Source: Paracyclopina nana (Eukaryota; Arthropoda; Copepoda; Cyclopoida; Cyclopettidae). From it: a stretch of 64,000 nt of DNA. Each line of letters begins with the position of its first letter. The stretch's first letter is position 1. The position numbers and the translations under genes are program-made. This document shows positions 47,020 to 56,189 of the stretch, one piece after another. The DNA lies in assembly GCA_019096065.1 (NCBI GenBank), contig JAGUCH010000003.1, positions 8,556,001-8,620,000 on the forward strand, written 5' to 3'. The notes below the pieces were generated by a model, which made no database searches, was not told the DNA's origin, and worked only from the letters and a program-made list of their open reading frames with translations.

Positions 47020-48645
47020 TTACACAATATCTTCTGGTTTTGTCGGCCTGATTGAGTCGCCATCCCAAACAGTGACAGTGGGGATGGCACGATTGGTGCA
47101 AGACCTCGATCTCGTCGTTTTTATCGGCTTCATGCTCGCGCAAAAGGAACGCCTTTTCTGGTGGAACTGCCGATGCATGCAATTGCAGGATTTTCGTCGG
47201 TGGTTCGCAGGAGAGTGGTGGAGGCCGTTGGTGGGTAGCGGAGGCCAGGCCTGGATGGTGGCTGGTGGGGTGACAGGTGGTGGGAGCATGAAACTGGATC
47301 TGGACCTGCGCGTTTGCGCGGATGCAAATTGGCTCACTTGCCACTGAGTCATGAGGCTGCGATCGTTCCTCGTCGTGTTGAGGCCGTTCTCAATGTCCTT
47401 TGAGGTCGGCCTTGAAAGGCCTCTGCACAGCCTTTTCAGGAGCCTCTGCATCACTGGCTTCAAGTCGAGATTGTGGTAGGCAAACATCCAAGGATTGACA
47501 GCGCTACAAATGAGCAGCGGAGCGTTGAGCGCTACGTACACGAGGTTCTTTCGATTTAGAGGCCACTCCGACGCGTCCTCCACTGCAATCGAGCTCAATT
47601 GGCTGGGGATGCGAGTGGCAAAAACCATGACCACCACCAAGGCCAGGGAGGTGCCATACCGGCTGCTACCGCTCGAGCTCGATGAGCCTCCACCGGCCTT
47701 CAAAATGACCTCATCTTTCAATATCACTGCAGACGTTGGCAAGCCCACTGCTCGCGGAATGGCCAATTGGTTCGAAGACGAGGCCAATTTGTGCGGATCC
47801 AGCACATGGTGGTTGGCGGCCTCGGAGGTCGTGGTGAGCTTGTAGCTGGCCGAGGCCATCCTGTCCCTCACCGAGCCCTCGCGCTTGATGGCCTTTGCGT
47901 GCCTGCTCGCCACCGAGTAGACGTACATGTGGCAAAAGGAGACGGCGAGGCCGCAGGGGAGGGTGAAGAAGACCAAGAGGCTGATTTGCATGCTCCGCTC
48001 TGGCGTGGGCCCGAGCGGGACGAGCATGAGGGACTCCTCGGCCCTGATGAGGTCGGTGAACACGTGAAAGACGGTGAGTGGCAAGGCGATCCCAATTAGG
48101 CTGGCGATCACGCACGAGGCTCCGATGAACGCGTTGACCGAGGTGAACGTCACGATCTCACTGTAGTGCAGCGGCCTCGCGAGGCTCAGGGCCTTGTCGC
48201 CAGCATTGGCCACCATGAGGAGCAGGCTGACGGCCTGCATGGTCGACATGGACATGGCCAGGAAGTAGGAGAGGCTCACCGGGGGCTCGAGCATCTGCGT
48301 CGTTTTGGCCAGCCCGAACAGCGAAGATATGAAGAGGACCATGCCAAGCATGCAGTCAGTGATGGCCAAGGCCAGCAGGATCTGGTTGGAGGCCGTGCGC
48401 ACCCTCGAGAATCGGCAGAAGGGCACGATGACCAAGATGTTGGAGGCCACCGTGATTGGCGCGAGGCCAAGGCCAAGGAGGCTGAGGATGATGATCAGAG
48501 CTGTCTCGTCATTGTCGTGCAGGATTTGGTCAGAGTTGGGCGCAGTCGGGATTATGGTCACGTTATCTTCATCAACTTGAGCGAGTGCTAATGTGGCGTT
48601 GCTCATATCTATCTTGCTCACGTAGTAGGCGGGATCGATGCTCAT
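47020..48645 (-). CDS. Class A G-protein-coupled receptor, orphan, intronless
   Basis: Single exon, 541 residues. The extracellular N-terminus has N-glycosylation sites (SNAT, DNVT). Seven hydrophobic segments: TM1 about 48-73 (with ASNILVIVPF), TM2 about 85-110 (LALAITDCMLG), TM3 about 122-148, TM4 about 168-190, TM5 about 222-247, TM6 about 338-360 and TM7 about 378-402 (ICSAVNPWMFAYH). TM7 keeps the NPxxF/Y motif and TM2 the conserved Asp. After TM3 the usual DRY is replaced by GDKALSLARPLHY, where the typical 'ARPLHY' survives. TM6 lacks the CWxP motif. The third inner loop is about 90 residues with a Ser run, and the C-terminal tail is long, Ser/Arg/Pro-rich. The closest feel is aminergic/adenosine-like, but no ligand can be assigned. 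Base composition is more GC-rich than the neighbours. Confidence 0.85.
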   Translation of the reverse strand: MSIDPAYYVSKIDMSNATLALAQVDEDNVTIIPTAPNSDQILHDNDETALIIILSLLGLGLAPITVASNILVIVPFCRFSRVRTASNQILLALAITDCMLGMVLFISSLFGLAKTTQMLEPPVSLSYFLAMSMSTMQAVSLLLMVANAGDKALSLARPLHYSEIVTFTSVNAFIGASCVIASLIGIALPLTVFHVFTDLIRAEESLMLVPLGPTPERSMQISLLVFFTLPCGLAVSFCHMYVYSVASRHAKAIKREGSVRDRMASASYKLTTTSEAANHHVLDPHKLASSSNQLAIPRAVGLPTSAVILKDEVILKAGGGSSSSSGSSRYGTSLALVVVMVFATRIPSQLSSIAVEDASEWPLNRKNLVYVALNAPLLICSAVNPWMFAYHNLDLKPVMQRLLKRLCRGLSRPTSKDIENGLNTTRNDRSLMTQWQVSQFASAQTRRSRSSFMLPPPVTPPATIQAWPPLPTNGLHHSPANHRRKSCNCMHRQFHQKRRSFCASMKPIKTTRSRSCTNRAIPTVTVWDGDSIRPTKPEDIV

Positions 48646-49572
48646 GCTTGATTCATGATTTCGGCAATGAAAGGCGCCCTTGTTGCAATTAATGTTTACA
48701 GCAGCAAGTTCTGCGCATCACTTGTTGGGGATGCCACGGCGGACTAAGAGCGAGCAGCCTCCGAGGCCGCTTCATGCGAGGCCGTGGACGTGGATGGCGC
48801 TCGTGAAATCACGAGATTTTGAATGTTTATGCTACATGACAAAAAAGGCCTAGCTGCATGCGCCATGACTTCATGAAGCGGCAAAAATAATAGCAGGGCC
48901 TTTCACTGGCCTGGCTTCTTATGAAAAGCTTTTCCATTTTTGCACAAGGTCTATTTTTTTACTATTGGACGAAGCTTGGTTGTTGATTGCTTTCGAAAGA
49001 TAATAGTAAAGTTTTACTATAAAAGAAAAGCATTGATTAAGTGACCAGCCATAAACAATTTATGTGAAGTAATACATGTTAGAACAGAGAAACGCGAACA
49101 GCTCGTTGATCAAATGCAGCGATTACGTAAAAGTAGTGTATGTGAGCACTTTTTCTAGAATGTAGCATCTTATTTCTGACAGGCTCCCTATATACGTCCT
49201 ACCTATGAGCATATATCGTTCTGGGTTAGGCCTACTTTTATAAAAAGCATGCACACGTAGCTTCGCAACAAAGCAAAGTCATTTGCATTCTATATAGAGG
49301 AACGTGACGAAACGCGAGCTTGTACTGTTCGTAGCCACAAATAGAATCATCAATATTTGGGGCTTTACTTGACTTCCTTTAAAGGCTGTCAAAGAAGTAC
49401 ATCATGATATGCTAGCACTACTAGTATATGGTATATATGCCATAATTAACTACTTTAGCTTGTGGATGCGAATGGAAGAAATAACGCGTAGAAGAATACA
49501 CTATATTGCGTTAACGAGGCTCCAATACTGCCCTCATTTCATACATGTAGAAGAAAGTAGCTTTATTTCCTT
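48646..49572. other. Intergenic, no gene seen
   Basis: Promoter side of the GPCR and 3' side of the ankyrin gene. No supported ORF. Confidence 0.45.
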
Positions 49573-52500
49573 CTATACTTTGGTTTCGTTACAGGCCTTT
49601 TGCAGCTTTCTCCACCTGGAGTTCTTGCTTCGGTCGCCGGAAGCATTTGTCAGGCTTGAGCCTTTAGGACCGTCTAATGAGAGGATGCTTTTTATTTCTT
49701 CCGAGACGTCGAGCGCTTGAATCAGGGGCATAATCGAGCACCCATTAGCAGCTTTGCTCAAAGCTAGCCTTGCGGAGCACCTGAAATAAAAGAAGTTGAC
49801 CCTAAATTAGCCAACGCACAGCGCGGTCCAAGTTAGATTAGGGAGATAATCGATTTTGAGAAAAGCAATCAGAAACTTTTGATAAGTTAGAGAAAGTGTA
49901 TCACTAGTTCGCGCTCACAGCGGATTAGCGAGAAAATTGGCCCTTATAAGCCAACCAAGCTGAGAAAATAATTAAAACTCCCCTGCACGACCAACATTTA
50001 CCTAGCTAGCACCTCCAAGGATCTGGGCAAGGATCGCGCCTGACGGATCTTGGTGCTAACCTCTTGATCTTCCAGAAATGAGGCTGGAAGCGCCTCGTCA
50101 GCAATCCAAGTCCAAGGCTTGACTCTGGCTCCGGCGTCAAGCAGAAATGCTGTAATTTCCCCGCAGCAATTGTAGACAGACCAGTAGAGAGCATTCCTCA
50201 GCGCGTGGTCCACGTACTCCAAGTTGGCACCATGACGTATTAGCATCTTGACCATTTGTCGGCCTCGGTTCTAGGCAACACAAAAGAACAATTGTTACGG
50301 AAGAAGAGCTATCGGCAGAAAGCCGAGAGGCTTTCTTCCATATTGAAACAAGGATACTTGATTTTTGTAAAATTCCCTAAGGAAGGGAGAAGGCAAATAA
50401 TTTTGAGCCTAGAATGAAATGATCATTAGCTCTGCACCTTAAGCAAGGCAGTTTTGCAAGCCAACTGAGTGGGACATGCCAGGTCCTCGTTGTCGTAAAA
50501 GACTTTCACGCCAGCGTGAATTAGCATTTCAACAATCCCTTCCTCCTCCTCTCGAACAGCGTGCCAAAGGGCCGTTCTACCCTGGCCATCGCGAGCCTCT
50601 AGGTCAGCTCCGTGAGTTACGAGCAAGGCTGCGGCCTCCAAAAGGCCCATTCTGCAAGCAGTGACCAAAGGGGGCTCTCTGCGACTCGCATTGTCCACCG
50701 AGGGAAGGTTAATGGCGCGACCTTTTCAAGTAGAGAGGAGAAAATTGCATATATTATGCATCCAAGCACTACTCTTATTTTACGAAGAATCATAGCCTAT
50801 AAATGATGATGATTTGTTCCCTCTCTGCTCTTTTCAAAAAATGCAACGCAAGCAAGAAAAGGGCGGAAAGCCCATTTCCTTTCATCTGTAAAATCGCTAT
50901 TTATGTTGTACGCTGCATATGGGATTTGACGCTCAAAAATATTGTGATTGCCTCTAGGTCAACTTGGTGATTGCATTTTATTTTGATCTATGAAGTGCAA
51001 TAGATTTTTAGAAATGGTCGCTTACCTAATTGCCTGGTCTTTCTCAAGGCTGATAGAAGCTCAGCTGTCATATCTTGGTGTCTCAAATAGAGGGACAACG
51101 AAAGTGCTGTGACACCTCTCAAGGGCAAGGTCATCTCTTTTCCCTGCTTGGCCAACTGACCCAGTAGACTTTTGTCCTTGTGAGTGACTGCTCGATGTAA
51201 GCCTATCAATTGGCGAGTGAGTTGCTCTTCGCCAACGTCAGATCTGAAATCAACTCAATATTTTTCTCTTTCCTTTTTAAAAGTGGCATTCCCGAAAAGG
51301 CACCACGCTCGGTTTAACGAGTGACTGCACAAAAAGGTAAATTTGCAGATGAAAGAATTTTTTTGATAGCCATAATTTCAAGATGAGAATTTTGAATTAT
51401 GATAAATAGCTGGAACCTCAGAAAAAAGGCCACAGATCAATATTCAATAAAGTCAACTAGTTATCGCAAACAGCCTTACCCTGATTGAGAAGTTTCAACG
51501 TCCTTCCAGTTAAAACGAGGACTCACAGCCAAAGGAAGGTGGTTTTGAGGATGAGGAGCATCGTCGTCGACATAATTACTTTTGGAGGCCTCTCCAGACG
51601 AACCTAAATAGCTCAAATCATCAGAAGAAGATCAAACGAACGTTTGAAGTGATTTCTCATATCAACAAGAAGTGTTTTCTAGCCTGTCTTTCCGTACTGC
51701 TACACTTTTAGTTACATATGAAGCTAGTTCTTGATTAAGCTAGCTAATTACACCAAAGAAACATACAATTTGAATATAGATAGATATATTCTAAGCTAGT
51801 CGACTCTCACGGCCCAATACTGCGTAATAGTTATATAGATATCACTCGACATGTACCAATTTTGGCCTTTTTTGCAATGAATGGAACATGACAATACTGC
51901 GAGTGAAGTCTGGTCGCGCTGCGAAAACATAATTACATAAACAACAAAATTATTAATTGGTTTGTCGCTGCATGAATGGAAGATAAGAGCCTAAGGAACA
52001 ATTAGGTAAGTAGTACGTATTTTCATCGTTGTCAATACATTTGGTTTCCTCGAGCTATTGTTAGATTTCCTTGTAATTATAATTACCTTGAGAAAGCTAG
52101 CGGTAATTTACCTCTTGAAATCTTGGCCGATGCTTTTCTCGACCTTCGAATTGATTTGGACAAGGCGGTCTCCTCAGTGAATTGCACAATTCGAAGTTTG
52201 CTCTGTTCTGCACTACCCTCGGAATCCTCGAGGTCAGCATCAGAGGCCTCGGTTGGCTTGGAGCCATCGTTGACAAGGAACGTTTTCTTGCGTAATAGTT
52301 TGAGTTGTCGGTGCCTGGGGTTGCCACTCGTGATATTTCGACGTTGACGAGACGGCGTAGCCAAGGCCATGACGTTATTTGACAATTCTGCACAACTGTA
52401 GCCTCCAACTGACCTCGCTGCGAACATAATCATTATCAATCACATTCTTTAGATAAATTTTAAATTCTACCAATGCCAGTTTTTGGCCTCCAGTTGTGCT

Positions 52501-53783
52501 TGATGTCCCCTACACAAGTTGGCCTTGAGACGATGTTGTAATCTGGATCAATTGGAAAGCCATGGCTCACCACAATGAAGTTCTTATGCTCCGACTTCTC
52601 GCAAGAAGGGGGTGGGGCTGAGCTAATTACTGACAAAGCTGGGTCCGATTTCTCAATCACATTTCTGAGCGCCTCCTGCCGCCTGGCCTCGGCGTTTCGG
52701 CCTCCGTTTCCGTAGTTGGACCAGGACAGGGCCAGCGCTGCCCTCGAGCCATCGATGCAAACGGCTGAGGCCGACGTCAGCCTCGTTTCAGGGGAGCGGT
52801 AGTCATTGTGACAGCTCTTGGGCTCTCCAGAAGCTGGACAATAGATGTTGTTCAAAATCTCGTTGCGTGTCATTCCACAGCGCCTTTTGCGTTCGAGGTC
52901 GACCTGGAAAAAAATGTGTAGCCTTTGCAATAATAGTGGCGGCCTTTATAGGAAATGTGATATCCCTCAGCGGAATGCTTGCAAGGTATTATTGGCGAGG
53001 CAACTTATACAAGTCTTGATAATCTGCGAATACCAGATCTTGCTCAACATTTTGCCTCAATTGTGCATCGTAGAACGAATGAAAAAATCATGGTAATAAA
53101 TGGAACTACAGCAAATATCGGAAATATTGCTGTATGAATAAGGAGAAGTCGGTCGCATTTTCCCATTGCAGTGAAAAAGCCTGTTCAGGCTTAGTGTGGC
53201 ACAACAATGCGAGTTACACCGCGAACCAAATATTGAAATATCGACTGATGCCCGCCGCTTATAGTCGCCGTACGTCGAGTCAATCTTGCCAAATCCTACC
53301 CAAGGGATATTTAGCAGAAAAAGGGTCTGATTTATTGTGGAAGCTTTGCTAGGGTCGAGGTAAATATAGAAAAGGACCATTAGGAAGATGTGTGGAGGCT
53401 GCTTTGGAAAAGCCAAAAAACCCGGACTCATTGCACATAAGCTATGTGTGGGAGTGAGTCTATGGGAAAAATAAGAGTATGTGCTTTCATATGTGGGCAA
53501 TTACCAAATCCTCCATGGAGAGCCTGAACATGGCACTGTTTAGGGTGTCCATAAGGGGAAAATTGCTGACGCTCATTTTTTGGCTCCAAGATTGGGACGA
53601 AAAAGTGTGAGAATATCTTGGGGACGGCCACTGCTGAGGTCGACGCCCACCGCAGCCATTATCGGCCTTTAAAGGCTCTTCTGTTGTTGCCAAGTAAAAG
53701 AGGCTGTTGGCACTTCCACCTCTAACTCTTCCTATTTCCTCTTCCTGCTGATTTCCTGCGAACGCCGCCGTATAATTGCTCAT
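49573..53783 (-). CDS. Ankyrin-repeat and SOCS-box (ASB-like) protein
   Basis: Probable substrate receptor of an ElonginBC-Cullin5 ubiquitin ligase. Eight exons by eye: 53783-53505, 52903-52471, 52417-52112, 51603-51480, 51243-51026, 50721-50438, 50270-50002, 49780-49573, phases consistent, 706 residues. Residues 1-380 have no recognised domain, are Ser/Arg/Asn-rich and look mostly disordered. Residues about 385-625 hold ankyrin repeats (IGLHRAVTHKDKSLLGQLAKQG; PLVTACRMGLLEAAALLV; GADLEARDGQGRTALWHAV; LIRHGANLEYVDHALRNAL). Residues about 628-670 look like a SOCS box (RSLEVLARCSARLAL ... ALDVSEEIKSILSLD), followed by a short basic tail. ASB proteins usually begin close to the ankyrin repeats, so the long N-terminal extension is unusual. 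Confidence 0.78.
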
Positions 53784-53892
53784 GGACTGGTTTGCCTACA
53801 ATTTCAGCCTTTAGTGGTCCCTCACGGCCTCTGAGGCCGACGCAGAACTGACACTGCTGCAAATTTCGTTGTCGTTGATGACACGCCATACC

Positions 53893-54021
53893 ATGGCCTT
53901 TAAACAGGGTGCCGCAACTGTAGCCTCCCTATTTGTGCTGTGCATGATAATTGCCACTGCGTATTTACTCCTTAATGTTCTCTATGCAAGAAACAGGCAA
54001 TTGAAAAAAATGAGCTCGTAA
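53893..54021 (+). CDS. Small single-pass membrane protein (42 residues)
   Basis: ATG in strong context (ATACCATGG), 42 codons, TAA. A hydrophobic segment (TVASLFVLCMIIATAYLLL, residues about 9-27) is followed by a basic tail (YARNRQLKKMSS), which fits a small membrane protein with a cytosolic C-terminus. It begins only 109 bp from the divergent ankyrin-SOCS gene start, so the two may share a promoter. No family recognised; it is shorter than most gene finders accept. Confidence 0.45.
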   Translation: MAFKQGAATVASLFVLCMIIATAYLLLNVLYARNRQLKKMSS

Positions 54022-54552
54022 CTTAGGGTTCGGCAAAAGGAAAATTGCATATCTGACTTCTGAAGCTCCCTTCCCTCAAGTATGGCCTTCATTCATGCAC
54101 CATGTCTTCGAGTATCTTAATATTAAGTAAAGTTGGTTGGGATTCTCTTTTTTTAAAAAAGGAAATCAATTCACCCAGAAGAATGAACAGCAGTTTTACG
54201 AGTGACAAATAATATTTCCTGGCCAAAAAAGAGCTCCCCTATTCGGTTGTTTTTTACTGCTCTATCAAGAAGTACAGCCCTTTTTGGAACAGAATCTGCC
54301 TACTGAGTTGCCTTCTTTTCTTGATTGTATGTACTATAGCTTTATATGCTCTCAACATTCCCCTTCCATGAAAATTAGGGCTTGGTCTGTTCCGAAGTTG
54401 ATATTGCGTGACTCGAATTTTTGTCTCTTTTTTATAAGTGGACTGAGGAAATAAGTAGAGACATGCTTAACTTTTTAAAGCTCTCTTGCCTGAAGGCCAC
54501 CTTTTCCAAGGCCGGCAATTTCAGCTCTCGCAACTTTGACGGTTACAACCAT
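54022..54552. other. Intergenic, no gene seen
   Basis: AT-rich DNA between the small membrane ORF and the inverted-repeat element. Confidence 0.4.
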
Positions 54553-54759
54553 CCCCACCAGAACTTAGGTTCCCGATTCGAGAACGAATGTAACACGATT
54601 CCTCCAAAGTAGTTATTCGGTAAAGAATCGTTCTACGATTTTGTCTCGATTAGTTGGTTAATTTGACTCAAAGAAATAATCGTTTATGATTATTACTCGA
54701 ATTCTTGGCAAAGAATCTTTAACACAAATCTCGATAAACATTCTTCGATGAATATTACT

Positions 54760-55210
54760 TGACTATTCAAGAACTATTCAGTAATGTTCAATTCAACAAC
54801 TTTTCAATAATGAATACTTTTTGATAATTCAAGAACTATTCAAGAACTTTCAATCATCAACTTGTCAACAATAAATTATGCTTATTTTTTCAAGAACTAT
54901 TCAGTGATGTTCATTTCAGCAACTTTTCAACAACAAAAGCTTCTTGACAATTCAAGAACTATGCAAGAGCTTATGTTCAGTAGCTTTTCAATAATGAATG
55001 AAACTTGAGTATTCAATAACAATTCAGGAATGTTCATGTCAATAACTTTTCAAGAATGATTATTTTTTCTTAGTTCAAGAACTATTCACATACTTTTGTT
55101 CAAGAACTATTCATTATAAATACTTTTTCACAGTTTCAAGAGCTATTTTGAACTTTTAATTTCAGCAATCTTTCAATTATGTATTCTTCTTGAGCAGTCA
55201 AAAACTATTC
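54760..55210. repeat. Tandem repeat, unit about 62 bp
   Basis: The phrase TTCAAGAACTATTCA, or near copies, recurs at about 54767, 54829, 54891, 54952, 55013, 55075 and 55138. Between copies is the phrase TGTTCATTTCAGCAACTTTT. The spacing is 61-63 bp. The repeats lie wholly inside element E. Confidence 0.7.
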
Positions 55211-55321
55211 AGTGACACCTGGACTTAAAAAACATGTCCAAGTACTCTAAAAATTAAAGCTAGCTCCATCTAGAGTATGTTCTGCACAATATTATAGCTA
55301 AAAAAGCCCAAATCAGAGTGA

Positions 55322-55394
55322 GACATCTGTGGTCTAGAGGCAAGGCACTGGATTCCAAATCTGGGGTTCATGGGTTCGAGTCCACCCTGGGTAA
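55322..55394 (+). other. tRNA-like sequence with A and B boxes (anticodon CCA position), probably SINE/pseudo-tRNA
   Basis: It has an A-box-like TGGTCTAGAGG, an anticodon-type stem-loop CTGGA-TTCCAAA-TCTGG with CCA (Trp) in the anticodon place, and a B box, GGTTCGAGTCC. The acceptor stem does not pair and the T stem has mismatches, so a working tRNA-Trp is unlikely. It looks like a tRNA-derived Pol III promoter segment inside a repeat. Confidence 0.5.
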
Positions 55395-55794
55395 ACTTTC
55401 ATATTGGCTTTTCTAACTTTCTTTCTTTCAGTTATATGCCATCATTGTTTAAAGAATGAGTAAGCCTAATCAAAAAGCTAGAAAGCTGTAAAAAAAATAA
55501 TTTTTGACAGGTCCCTGAATAATAGCTGAAATCAAGTCCTTGAATACTAACTGAACTCAATTCTTGGAAAGTTCCTGAAAAGTTCCTGAATAATCTGCTG
55601 AAAGTGGCCAAGCATAAGAAATGATCAGGAAATAATCAACTTTGAATATCAGTTACTTTTCATTAGCAAATTGATTTCTCAGTATTGAATTCCGTCACCG
55701 ATTTGCAACCGAGACAAGTAATCATCGAGAACTAAAATTAACCATGATAAGTAATCGATTATTTAACGAAAAAAAGGGATAAGTTCTGGTGGGG

Positions 55795-56189
55795 ATCACT
55801 TGCAAAAATACCCTGCTGCAAGTCCAGAAAGAAAAACAGCCTTCAGTGTCATTTGTTACAGCAAAATTAGGCCATCTTTATGTGAAGCTCGGCGTCGTCC
55901 ACCTGCCAACAATCGTTCAATGAATATTGGTGGGTGCTGCTAGATCCTGAATGGGAATCACGTTTTATACGCGGCTTTCCCTTCTAGCATCCGCGCACGT
56001 TGATACGTAATAGCATCGAGGGTGCAATAGCTGGTAAAAATCGATAATCACCCGCTCGCCGGGCTGCTAAATACATTACAGCATGGGGGTTCGTATGTAT
56101 ATGTATGGCAGACATATCGATCCGTTTCGGCCAATTTCGTAGCAGTCGTTCGGCGTCCTCGCGGCGGAAGGATCGCGGCCTCGAGAAAC
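55795..56189. other. Upstream region of the XKR gene
   Basis: No ORF. Probable promoter and 5' UTR. Confidence 0.4.

Larger units (their letters stand above)
54553..55794. mobile_element. Inverted-repeat element E with tandem repeats and a tRNA-like block (1.24 kb)
   Basis: The ends carry the same inverted sequence, CCCCACCAGAACTTA (54553 onward; complement ending 55794), and AT flanks both ends. No long target duplication is visible. Inside are ~62 bp tandem repeats (54.76-55.2 kb), a tRNA-like block at 55.32-55.39 kb, and AT-rich sequence with GTAATCGATTA palindromes near both ends. No ORF. Confidence 0.6.

Noticed and set aside
47072-48591. Several long frames opposite the GPCR
   Set aside because: GC-rich shadow frames of the GPCR exon with low-complexity, unnatural composition.
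55322-55394. Functional tRNA-Trp gene
   Set aside because: The A and B boxes and a CCA anticodon position are present, but the acceptor stem does not pair and the T stem is mismatched; better read as tRNA-derived repeat sequence.
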